In this document: one piece after another, positions 54,701 through 64,000 of the stretch
Numbering within the stretch: position 1 is the stretch's first letter
How the letters are laid out: each line of letters starts with the position of its first letter
Source of the DNA: Anisakis pegreffii
Taxonomy: Eukaryota > Nematoda > Chromadorea > Rhabditida > Anisakidae
DNA length: 64,000 nt
Assembly (NCBI GenBank): GCA_035041965.1
Contig: JAPYMA010000827.1
Coordinates: 1 to 64,000, forward strand
Reading direction: 5' to 3'
Program-made: the position numbers and the translations under genes
Notes under the pieces: generated by a model
The model's input: only the letters and a program-made list of their open reading frames with translations
Database searches by the model: none
Told to the model about the DNA's origin: nothing

Positions 54701-57700
54701 TGTAGGTAAGGCGATTTGTCGGTTGTATGCTGATCGTTTTCTTTCATACCATACAAAGCATTCAAATGATATTTGTATGCTGATTTTTTCCTGATCTCCT
54801 ACAGAATTTCTTTTACCGCATTCAGAAAAGCCTTAAGAAATTCAAAGTTTGAATGAAACAATTCTACGTGATACTCTGATCTACGTGAAGTGTAATGGAT
54901 TGCTGAATTTTCAAAGGTTTGGTAATACATAAGCCACAAGAAAGCGAGAAAACGACACTATCGCCGAATTTGAGTCCATGCTCAAGGACTTATTGCCATT
55001 TGGATCGTGGTGAAGTGTGCATTGATGGAACGTATTGTGGATGCAGACCGAATCAGGGCCGTGAAAATGATACCGCTGAATGTGTCGACGTTGAAAAGGT
55101 TGGATTTCTCAAAAAGATATGGAATTTCATTCGCTCTTGAGCCAGAACTCATCCGCTCTTGAGCCAGAACTTCAGTTCCTCGTCATAAGAAGGACAGAAC
55201 AGGAGAACAGATTAAATATTTTGTATTTGATTGTTGATTCGTTTTTTAGCAAATAGTTCAAAAGTGAATATTTTGAGTGTATTGCGATAGTGAGTCAATT
55301 TGATCGTCGCAAATCAATTGCATAGCTATTATCGCTGAAACATTGCGATTTCCGTTCCTATTTCATCGTCAAACTACGAGCGATTTATTCCAGGTGCCAT
55401 TAGAAATCCGTGTCACAGAGCGTGATGGTGATAAGCTGATCTACAGCAGCGATTATGGAAGTCCGCATTCACCGAATTATGTGGATATCGTTGATAAATT
55501 CAAGAAAGGATTAGGTGAACTGATCAAAAAGACCACATCAGGACCATCGTTTGTGGCTGATGATGTAAACTACATCACTAATCCTAAAATTAAAAACAGG
55601 TCAGTAAGATGAAATTATCTCGAAGATAATCATCCAGTGTTGGAGATAAATTTCGAACGATGATTAAAGTATGTACTTTCTGAAGTTTGTTAATGTTTCA
55701 ACTCAAAATTTCGAATACGCAGTTCAAAACGTTCCCAGTGACGTGCAGCCAGTGAGTAATTTGGTTGAAGATGATTTCAGCACATGGGATAAAGGATTGT
55801 TGATCAACGCAACCGCTGATTTCAAGTCACCAGTCGACAAGTGTGAATTCTGGAAAGAGCTCTCGGAACAAATCAAATCCTATAGTAATAAACTTGGAAG
55901 TAGCCAACTCACGGTTGCTTCGGATATAGACCAGTTGGACCCATGCAGGTTTCTCCTTACTTGTACCTTATCTTTGCATCGAATTAAAATAATTGTTCGT
56001 TCAGTGTCATACCAAAAATTCCTTGCTATAAATGCAAAGGTTGCCCAAATATTCACAAATGACGGAACGTTTTGAATTTTGCTTGAAAGATGAAATATTT
56101 CTGAGTAAATGCTTGAAACTGGAGCAAAAGCCAATTCTATCACCTCATTGCATCCTTAATGATGTCTTTCATTCAGGAAAGAAGAACACAAAGGTAAGGT
56201 GTGCGGTACAACATACTGCCAGCCAGAACTCGGTGAGGTTTGTATTGCTGGTAAGGTGTGCGGCTGTCCAAATGGACAGAAGAGAACTGGTCTTGATAAA
56301 CCATGTAAACAGGTTAGGCCAAACACTTTCTTCGTAATACATCTGAGCGAAACTTTTTGATCTCATGAACATTCATTTGACCAATCCTCTCAGATTTCGA
56401 AAGAAGAATATCTCCGTCTTAAATTTTCCGTCATCCAAAATGGTTTCATCAAAATAATGCATTCAAATCCATGAAAATGATCCGTTTCTAGAGTGAAACT
56501 CTTTACCGTTTCATAATTTCTGTGTGCAGGTAGAATCATGGAATTTGCCGTTGTGGGTGGCTCGTGAGGGCAACACGACGTTGAAATACACGAATGATTT
56601 GGCAAATCCACTAGATGAAATGCACAAAAAATTAGTGAGCGGATTCGAGAAGGGTATTGCTGAGTCGTACGCAAAAACGCCACTCAAAGACGGCTTCGTT
56701 GTTGCAGAAGTTAACGATATCGTTAATCCAAATACCATCAATAAGGCAAGTTTCGCTGATAACAATTGTTAATCGCTCAGTAACTTCACGCGAGAGAGAT
56801 GAACATTCGTGTATATTTGAACAATGCTGCATCGGTTTCAGTTCTTCTCACAGTCACAACCAGCCAAAAGAATTTTTAGTTCGCTGATGTGAACCCTCTT
56901 CGGCAAGCCCAATTTAGTGTGTTTATGAACAGGGCGATATGCACAATAGGTTACGAATGAAACTTGTGACAGTTTCAGACGTGGAATGAAGGTATTCTGT
57001 ACAATTTCACGACGAGTTTCGTACGTGGTGCTGTCAGCGAGCCGAAGAAGGTGTTCACCGACCTGGTCGATTATATTGTAAAAAAGAACAACTATGAGGT
57101 ATCCTTAGTGTGCATTTCGATGAATATTTCAAATTTTTTGAGGACTCATAAGTAGTTTAGAATAGTTCATTCAACTGTTTTTGGCAAAATTACTAACAAT
57201 AAGGTCAAATTTCTATCATTGAAATAACTCACTTGATCATTATCCGCTTTCATGGCACTTGTCAAATGTAGAACTGAGAGTTTCAAGAAAAATGTACTCA
57301 TTTAATCGAAATGCGAGTCTGATGATGATGAAGTTTCGCCATTTTAGGTCGGTAGCAGTAAACAGTACATTAGTCCAGTACAGGCGAATCCGTTCGATAA
57401 ATGCTTCAAGAACGATTGCCATCCGAACGCAATCTGCAGAAGTGACGGAAAGAAACAAACGTCAGCGATTAAACTTAATTGATTTCCGATTGAATTTTTC
57501 GCTCAGCAACCTTTTCACTTTGAGAATGAACATCACTTTAATCCTATCTCGAACATAGGCGGCAAAAATTTTGTTTTGCTCTAATGAGATCAAATTCAAA
57601 AGCATTCGTTGTTTTCAGATGTGAATGTCCAGCGGATTACCGTGATTTGGAGCCATCGAACCCTGGTCATCACTGCTTGAGCATAACGGGAGTAAATGAA

Positions 57701-60700
57701 TGCGAGAAAGATGAGTGGAACGATTGCGATGTGAATGCGCGTTGTATTGATGAGGATCACCTGTATAGGTGAGTGACAGTAATTTCTGGGACTGATATCA
57801 GTAACCAAATTCGCTGATACTCCCGCAAACAACATTGAATTTCACATTGCAGGTGCGAGTGCAATAAACCGTACGTGAACGCGGCTCCAAAAGACAAATT
57901 ACCCGGTTCAGTGTGTCGTCTCGACTATTGTTCAGATGTTAACTTCTGTCCGGCGAACACAACTTGCAAAAATTTGGAAGATCAGGTCAGTGATCGCTGA
58001 TTGAGCTGATTCTCAGTCCCTGAAGCTGAACTTCTCAAGCAATTCGCGCAAAACATGCAAACTTATTGGCTTTTCATTACTGTATTATGATGAAGTAATT
58101 TTCGAGACTCAATGAGAGATATTTTTCAGGCTGTTTGTGGCTGCCTGCCTGGATACGTTGATATTCGTAAGAGTGAACGGCGTTTAGAAGCCGGTTTCGA
58201 CGAGGATACGTATTGCTTGAAGGCGCAAGATGTTGATGAATGCGCGTTAGGCTTGCACAATTGTAGTGCTGCAGCGGTTTGCACAGATCTACGTGCTGGT
58301 TACAAATGCGCTTGTGCTGAAGGGTCAGTTGCATCCGCAGATTCATTAATGGCCATTCACAGTCACATAGGAAATTAAACCACTGAAAGCAAATCACATT
58401 CAGTGCTATGAAACAAATATTCACGGAGTTCAGTGCAAATTCCGACTGAAATCGTTTTAAATTAGTGGTTTCTATTACTGATCCAAAAATTCTCGCTTAA
58501 CAGATCTGAAACTGCCGTAGAAAAGCGGCAACTTTATTGGAGCATAGATTTCAGGTACACAGATGGTAACCCATCGCTACCGGGTCGAGTTTGTGCAGCA
58601 CTACTCTGTGGCCTTTGTAATGGCCACGGTGACTGCGTGCATAATCCACAGACCAACAATATAACGTGCTCATGCGTTGAGGGCTATACAGGAGAGTTTT
58701 GTGAGTTGGCACCGTCACATGCATCAGCCATACTGTTCATCATATTGGCTCTACTCTTCCTTTTGCTAACGTTATGTTGCTGTCTTTACTTCTGCCTGAA
58801 GACGAGGTGAGGTGATCTGCATGCAACATTGAACCGAACAATGATCTATCCCAAACAATTTTTTCAGTTGTTCTCATAAATAAAATAATTAGATTGCAAA
58901 AGTTTTCGGGTATATTTCTGTAGAAGATGCAATAGTAATGAAGTTACTATCCATAATATAAGCATGATCAACAATTACAGTCAAACTTCAATCAAGTTTC
59001 AAGGCCAAAAATCATCCTGAAATCACCAATAATACTAAGCAATTATTTCACAGATGTTTTGGTGGTCGTGGAATGAGCACAAGCAGTATGAGCGGACGCG
59101 AAGAAATTCTTGGATCAGATTACTACACTATCCCACGAGCGAAACTCAAACAACGCTCTGTGAGTTAGCATGCAAATGTTTGCCGAGTCTGTTCCCATTA
59201 AAACCTCTTATTCATTCAGATCACACATCTGAATTGCTTAAAATCACAAGTGCTTTCATCTAGATACAATATTGAACTGGTACTTATTTACTGCTGAATG
59301 CGTTTGCAAACAATAGAATTGAAGGTGGCATTTGACAAATATGAAGTTTATACATTGAAGTAACACTGCTTTTCCATAATAGGGGCGATTTATTGCAACG
59401 ATAATAAGTTTCTCATGAATCTAACAATTTATTCACTCAAATATCTCAAGCATACTAGGTACAATTAGTTTGTTTCAATAGTAAATACATTCTCCCATTA
59501 AGTACATTTGTTCAGTTCTTGATGTGACAACCGCATCATTGAATTTCCTGATGATAATATTGAGTTCTCACAATTTTTTGGCATTGTCATTCAACATTCA
59601 AGTGAAAAATTGAGGAGTGACAAAAATGAGATTCTTTTGAAAATCATTTTAAGATGGACGGAGCGGGTTTGGGCGATGGCGTTGGCGCTGGTGCTTTTAG
59701 AGGTGATGCTGATGCGATGGCTTTGTCTCGCCGTCAACCTATGGAAAGTGAAGCAGCTAACCTTCAACGTTACCTCGATGATGGAGTATCAATGATCAGT
59801 GGTTTGTTCTTCGTGAATCGTCGAAATATCCTAAAATCAAAATCAATAGATCATTCGGATGAAGTGCATAAAATTGGTCAAGGCGATGTAGCAAAAATGA
59901 TCCATGCTCATATTGAAGTCCCATTCAGAATCTGTAAAATATTATCTAGAAACATTACCAACCATTCTAATTTCGTAAGGGTCATCGGCGGAGGAAGTGG
60001 AGAGACGAATCATTACGGACGTGACTCGGACTGAAACTCGGACGACGACCATTCGCGATGCTTACGGAGACGAAGCAGGAGTCCCGGGTGGAGCCGTCTA
60101 CCAGACCACTTCAACCACAACCACTTATCCAACTCAACAACAACAACATTCAGCTCAGGTATCGCGAATTTTCATTTCACTGCGAATTTCATAAGCGACT
60201 CTGGATGATGCCTAATAGAGCAGCATTGGCATGAATGTGATGATGCCTTCTCTGTATGCAGATAACCATTCCCTATGGTGAAGTGAAAGAACAGAGCAGC
60301 CATCCAGTATAGGATAATAAGCGCTAAATATGCTCAAAGTTCACATTCACCAGACTTCTGCCAACTAGCGGAAAATATTTTGTCGAAAACACGAAAATGA
60401 AATGCTACTGTACTCGATTCTGCTTGAATCTACCAAAACATCACTCATAAAACCGCTGAATGACGGATAATTGTTGTGTTTAGTTCATTTAAGTGCTGGC
60501 TTATCAAGTGAACATGGGGATTGCAGTGTTTGAGTTTTATATTTGCAGTTTGAAAATTACTGAATGTTCAACCATGACATGATTTATATAATGGGATATC
60601 GAGTTGATTTTGTGTCTGTAGAGGCAATAGAATGCTAATTGATTACATATCGATAGCATATGCATAATCTTAATTAATTTAAGTATTCCCTGGTCGGTAT

Positions 60701-61620
60701 GAAATAACACCCATCGTTATATGTTACAAATACAAAACCAGTGCTTCTGATTAAGTACAGAAAATCTGGTGTTTAAATTCGGAATAGTTCCATTGAATTA
60801 TTAAACATTTTTGGATGTTTACAACCATTAAATTCATATTTATTCAGTTTATTGTCCATAATCCAATCGAAACCGAAGCTGAGCAATACGCTACAACCAC
60901 TTCTGATCACTTTATGCGAGCTGGTTCGGCTGGCGGTATCTCAGGCGATTACCACTCGAGATCTCAGCATATGGTGTGTGTTCGGGTGTTTCATTATTCA
61001 GAAACTCCTCTACTAGCAATCTTTATTCACCATCAAATTATGAATTGTTGATCAAATGAAGATCAAAAATTGATTTCAATTGGCTAGCTGAAGACTTTTC
61101 TCGTTGTCGAACATTAATTCTGTGCTAACACATCAAACTCTGATGTAATTTCTTCGATTTTAGGGTGATCATTACGGTGGTGAGGAATACGAGGAAGGAT
61201 CGGATGTTGGCGATGGCGTTTATGACCGAACAACGAGGGTTTGTTTTCTGAAGCAAATTGTGTACTAGTTCTTGAACTATATTCCTTGAAGATCTCAAGA
61301 ATTGAGCTGTTCACGATTGTGGTATTGATGAGATCCCGAATTCTGTTTTATATCAGTTAGAAAAGTTGAAATCATTTCAAAAATATGCACCATCAATAAT
61401 AAGATCAATACACCAATACTTGCTTTAAACGGAAACATTACTCAACTTTTAAAGTTGTATTTTCGATGATCAAGCCAAAAACTCTCTCTTCAAATGAGTA
61501 AGCTTTCAGATGACAAGACATCACGATTTTGAGCCAGCAGCACATGATCGAGGCCCAACTGAACGCTTACGAAATGAATTCCAAACGACAACAACCTCTC
61601 ATGAAACGAATTACATTTAG
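42724..61620 (+). CDS. mup-4: MUP-4-like transmembrane matrix receptor of apical hemidesmosomes
   Basis: MUP-4 links cuticle to the intermediate filaments of nematode epidermis and so transmits muscle force. The architecture read here is: signal peptide MPSGKIRLLLVTVICGAYLV.. (exon 42724-42823 or shorter), about 8 EGF-like repeats (43242-48210), a vWA domain (48320-50096), about 14 EGF repeats (50392-55098), SEA 1 (55394-55948), a Cys-rich repeat (56177-56312), SEA 2 (56530-57450), 5 EGF repeats (57348-58690), one membrane helix (58727-58795) and a cytoplasmic tail (59054-61620, stop TAG). Nearly all joins are GT-AG and in phase. The order and the total of about 28 EGF repeats fit C. elegans MUP-4; the absence of LDL-A repeats and the repeat number argue against the larger MUA-3. 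Unsure parts are 45318-46185, 56746-56978 and the 59.79-59.98 kb join. Confidence 0.93.
43242..48210 (+). other. MUP-4 N-terminal EGF-like repeat cluster (about 8 repeats)
   Basis: Exons: 43242-43447, 43637-43873, 44757-44836, 45195-45318, 46185-46245, 46519-46665, 47653-47802 and 48048-48210. Typical pieces are DECAEPRLNDCHENARC, INECANGENDCSPNADC, VINECGDRTHDCSPYATC and LPDGYTCKCFNGYIDVSS. Many carry the [D/I]-x-E-C plus later aromatic pattern of calcium-binding EGF modules and end PGRxC. A possible extra exon near 45370-45470 (STQRTVNIPFPSQLTS) may fill the gap before 46185, but its donor is doubtful. Confidence 0.88.
48320..50096 (+). other. MUP-4 von Willebrand factor A domain
   Basis: Exons 48320-48395, 48461-48618, 48808-49052 and 49983-50096, joined in phase (AIDRIQ then YITGLTRTGAAI across 48618/48808). 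All MIDAS metal-site motifs are present: DGSGS in the first exon, the Thr in TGLTRTGAA, and the Asp in ITDGRSQD. QLFAVGVTEHVLDSELENIAG and the last exon's LRSVIQKVTCP complete the fold. The 930-bp intron 49053-49982 holds no other recognisable sequence. Confidence 0.93.
50392..55098 (+). other. MUP-4 central EGF-like repeat cluster (about 14 repeats)
   Basis: Exons: 50392-50513, 50590-50728, 50877-50994, 51076-51251, 51493-51642, 51818-51926, 52019-52206, 52347-52478, 53274-53417, 53576-53745, 53956-54100, 54229-54367, 54560-54705 and 54917-55098. Nearly one repeat per exon, for example LIDECTAGTHDCDQNAKC, EVNECLDSSLNDCDPVATC and YNECEDAQLNDCDKNAEC. The final exon has a different Cys spacing (SPCSRTYCHLDRGEVCIDG, then YCGC) and leads into SEA 1; a similar module (YCQPELGEVCIAGKVCGC) precedes SEA 2 at 56177-56312, suggesting duplication of a module-plus-SEA pair. 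Confidence 0.9.
55133..55172. repeat. Short direct repeat in a mup-4 intron
   Basis: A ~20-base string 'cgctcttgagccagaact' occurs twice at a 22-base interval just after the exon ending at 55098. It looks like a recent slippage duplication. Confidence 0.8.
55394..57460 (+). other. MUP-4 paired SEA domains with intervening Cys-rich module
   Basis: SEA 1: exons 55394-55599 (VPLEIRVTERDGDKLIYSSD .. NPKIKN) and 55670-55948, joined in phase to give an Asn-Ser at the border. Cys-rich module: 56177-56312. SEA 2: exons 56530-56745 (LPLWVAREGNTTLKYTND .. NPNTINK), 56979-57098 (TWNEGILYNFTTSFVRGAVS) and the start of 57348-57460 (VGSSKQYISPVQANPFDKC). The donor at 56745 is GC (AAG|GCAAGT) rather than GT. 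A short exon near 56880-56945 (FADVNPLRQAQFSVFMNR) may lie between, but its donor phase does not fit. No G-S-[V/I]-V-V autocleavage motif was seen in either SEA domain. Confidence 0.85.
57348..58806 (+). other. MUP-4 juxtamembrane EGF repeats and transmembrane helix
   Basis: Exons 57348-57460, 57619-57768, 57853-57985, 58130-58323 and 58555-58806. Joins keep phase: CRSDGKKQ then TCECPADYRD across 57460/57619, and LYR then CEC across 57768/57853. The last extracellular repeat, LLCGLCNGHGDC .. EGYTGEFCEL, is a laminin-type EGF ending just before the helix ASAILFIILALLFLLLTLCC (58721-58780), then CLYFCLKTR as a stop-transfer signal. The helix and its short flanks sit in one exon. Confidence 0.92.
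59054..61620 (+). other. MUP-4 cytoplasmic tail
   Basis: Exons 59054-59159 (CFGGRGMSTSSMSGREEILG .. DYYTIPRAKLKQRS), 59654-about 59795 (MDGAGLGDGVGAGAFRGDAD .. SEAANLQRYLDDG), about 59980-60158 (SSAEEVERRIITDVTRTETR, Thr/Gln-rich end), 60848-60973 (NPIETEAEQYATTTSDHFMR), 61164-61238 (GGEEYEEGSDVGDGVYDR) and 61510-61620 (HHDFEPAAHDRGPTERLRNE, ending TNYI). This region would face intermediate filaments. It is rich in Gly, Ser, Thr and Glu with several Tyr, so phosphorylation is plausible. The second donor is not settled. Confidence 0.8.
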
Positions 61621-61851
61621 GATTTGAAGTTGAGTGTGCCTACAATACTGTCAGTGTTCATTTGATAAGCAATTTGTTCGTGCCTTTGATGTGCTCATTT
61701 CAATTTTATGTGTTGTTTTTGTTCATATATTTTCGTATAATATGGTGAAAAGATAGCAGCTATTATATTATAACTATTTATACACAAAACTACATGAAGT
61801 ATGCAGAAACTCTTCTTATGAAATCACCACTTTTAATTCCCTATTCTGCTA

Positions 61852-61876
61852 AATAAAACACTTAACGCTAAATAAA
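61852..61876 (+). terminator. Polyadenylation signals for mup-4
   Basis: Two AATAAA hexamers, at 61852-61857 and 61871-61876, lie about 235-255 bases past the mup-4 stop codon at 61618-61620. Either could end the mRNA. Confidence 0.55.
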
Positions 61877-62872
61877 ACTGAGTGGAGGTGTAAAGTAAAC
61901 ACAGTCGTGAAAAAGACATTCTATTTACTCATTTTTTGCTCAACAGAACTAAGAATTTTTGCAATCAGCTATGTGAGCGTACCTTATTGTTAGCGGATGC
62001 AATTATCAATCAGTTTGTGAATTGACTAGTTGAAGCGGTCAACATACCGCACATTCACTGATAACATTTCCTCAGCTTATCACTCGATGCTTATCACCAG
62101 TTTACTATGTGTACAGCATGAGTGGTTGTCATCTTCTCAATGTCTTGTGGCTCTTTAATGACAAAAATCATTTCTTCTGGTTTCTGCACATTATTACGTA
62201 CTGGCGATATCTCTCTTCTTAACCAAGCCATTATATCTGCCTGATTGTGGGTGAAAATTTTGAGACGTGCGATTCACACTTAAACATTATTCGTTCATAT
62301 TCTCCTCACTGATTAGGGCATTGCTCACACGATAGGAATGAAAAGCATGCTACAAAGATAGGTACTAACCGAATTGAATTCTTTTCCATGCTCTTCGTTA
62401 CCGCAGATTTTGTTTTATTTCTTGACTTTTATTAAAGTTCCTCTCGATTACTGCCATCATTATGATAATTTGCAATTCGTTCGTTGAATACTTAATGAAG
62501 AATCATCCTTAATTATTGTCATAATTCACAACTGTATTCGATATTCTCTGAGGGAAATGCCTTCGAGCATAATTTGATTGCGTATTGTTAGCTCTATCGG
62601 GTGCTATCTAATATATTGCCAATAACTGCCCCTTTCTTGTCTCATGCCTTTCTTACAAAATATTATTTGTCCTATACCATGTTTTTCAATGACCCAGTCT
62701 GATTAATTTCACTTGCCTATTTCCACGATCCTCCCAATACGTCAAGTTTTGATTTTCTTCTAATTTTTTGAAACGTTTTCTATTGTTTGATTTATGTCAC
62801 TGTGCATTATATCGACTAGATTCTATTGATTGCAAATAAAAGATATTCAAAGATAGTTCGATGATCAAATCG
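61877..62872. other. Intergenic region after mup-4
   Basis: About 1 kb without a recognised coding frame or RNA gene. The next recognisable sequence is the ubiquitin-derived fragment on the opposite strand. Confidence 0.5.
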
Positions 62873-62875
62873 TTA

Positions 62876-63106
<231 letters not shown>

Positions 63107-63114
63107 TTACGATG

Positions 63115-63134
63115 CTCAAACTTGGGTAATTAAA
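63115..63134 (-). other. Embedded SL1 spliced-leader sequence
   Basis: The minus strand reads TTTAATTACCCAAGTTTGAG, identical to the last 20 of the 22 bases of nematode SL1; the first two G are replaced within a T run. It ends 11 bases before the ubiquitin-like ATG. No downstream donor GT, Sm site or SL RNA body follows, so this is not an SL RNA gene; the leader is part of the copied mRNA. Confidence 0.9.
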
Positions 63135-64000
63135 AAAATAAAATTGATTATGAATGGTTAAACGGAATAAATTCGGAACGCACTGCATAGCTTTTGATTT
63201 ATGAGTGGCACAATCTCTTACTGTTAGTAGCATTCATAATTGTTGTTATTATTGTTGTAAGTAGTGACTCGAGTAAATAAAGGGAATGATACGATGAATG
63301 TTGCGTTCAAGAGGTAGATTATAATTGGGGTTGTTTTCTTTTGGTAATATCGACGAGTAAACAAACAAATACGCATTCTGAGGTTGGCTGTTGAAGGGAA
63401 GATGATGATGACGCAGACTAACACTGATCCGGTGAGCAAATATGCCTACTGTTATGGACTTGGAATGAGGAGAATCTCATACAAAGAGAAGACGATATCG
63501 TTGATGAAATCGCTCGTCATTATGAAATGCTTATGGAATGAAAATTTTTAAAGTGTTCTCGGTTTCAGTGTCAAATGATTTTGATCAATAAAAGAACTTT
63601 CAACTGCTTACCCGTCATTGTGGTAGAGAAGTAGCGGAAAGTGAGTCAGAGCTGTAATCGAGAGCTTAGTTGGTTTAAGCTGAGGCGGACAAGCCATTCG
63701 AAGAATCTTTCACTCAAGAAAAGCTAGTGATTTCAGATCCGATAGATCATTTCGATAGATCGATCGGTTTAATAGAGTAGCAGTCAGTTTCTATATCGTT
63801 TCTGTCCACTGCGGAAAATATCCAAGCAACAACACAGGAACTATTCGCAGTAGATCGCCAATGAAGCACTGAAGACATAAATCACTGCGGCAGCATCGTT
63901 CATCATTAAGCATTATTCATGACCATTAATCACTGTATACCTAAATTCCGGCGGAATTTACGCTGATCGTACGCAATGAGTGTGTCGAGAGAATGACCAA
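63135..64000. other. Right-hand end, no recognised gene
   Basis: The remaining 0.87 kb holds only short frames without family resemblance. The plus-strand A/T run at 63131-63143 lies directly upstream of the SL1 match in the retrocopy orientation and may be part of the insertion boundary. Confidence 0.5.

Noticed and set aside
42724..61620. MUA-3 rather than MUP-4
   Set aside because: No LDL-A repeats follow the signal peptide, and about 28 EGF repeats were counted, which fits MUP-4 and not the larger MUA-3.
63115..63134. An SL1 RNA gene
   Set aside because: After the 20-base leader there is no GT donor, Sm-binding site or SL RNA body; the sequence continues straight into a ubiquitin start codon.

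Overview
The window is nuclear DNA of a chromadorean (rhabditid-type) nematode. Four things point there: AT-rich sequence with many short exons split by introns of tens to several hundred bases; TTTCAG-type splice acceptors; orthologues of nematode genes, above all the nematode-specific apical hemidesmosome receptor MUP-4; and a 20-base match to the nematode spliced leader SL1. I cannot name the species. No bacterial, viral or transposon genes are recognised. Exon limits were read by eye from splice signals, reading phase and family homology, so they are good to a few bases where stated and approximate elsewhere. Family comparisons use remembered sequences, not searches.

Layout. Positions 1-4090 are the right end of a tandem satellite with a 408-bp unit; each unit carries two related ~131-bp segments. 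From 6165 to 11656 on the minus strand lies prmt-5 (type II protein arginine methyltransferase, about 13 exons). From 13205 to 16813 on the minus strand lies atp-2 (mitochondrial F1-ATPase beta subunit, 9 exons), with an imperfect duplication in two successive introns. Divergent from atp-2, 18463-32632 on the plus strand is a Piezo mechanosensitive channel gene with more than 30 small exons. It is very diverged and apparently shortened, while its neighbours are well conserved. About 10 kb of gene-poor sequence follows, with a few unidentified candidate exons on both strands. From 42724 to 61620 on the plus strand is mup-4: signal peptide, about 28 EGF-like repeats, one vWA domain, two SEA domains, one membrane span and a cytoplasmic tail.

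Near the right end, on the minus strand at 63014-63134, is a ubiquitin-derived fragment. It starts with the SL1 leader, then an 11-base 5'UTR, then the ubiquitin start codon and 30 recognisable codons. Because the leader is added to RNA by trans-splicing and is not normally encoded next to the gene, this looks like a reverse-transcribed copy of a trans-spliced ubiquitin mRNA.

The four genes are not an obvious operon or pathway: housekeeping energy metabolism (atp-2), arginine methylation (prmt-5), mechanosensation (Piezo) and epidermal attachment (mup-4). The two most notable findings are the SL1-bearing ubiquitin retrocopy and the divergent, compact Piezo gene.
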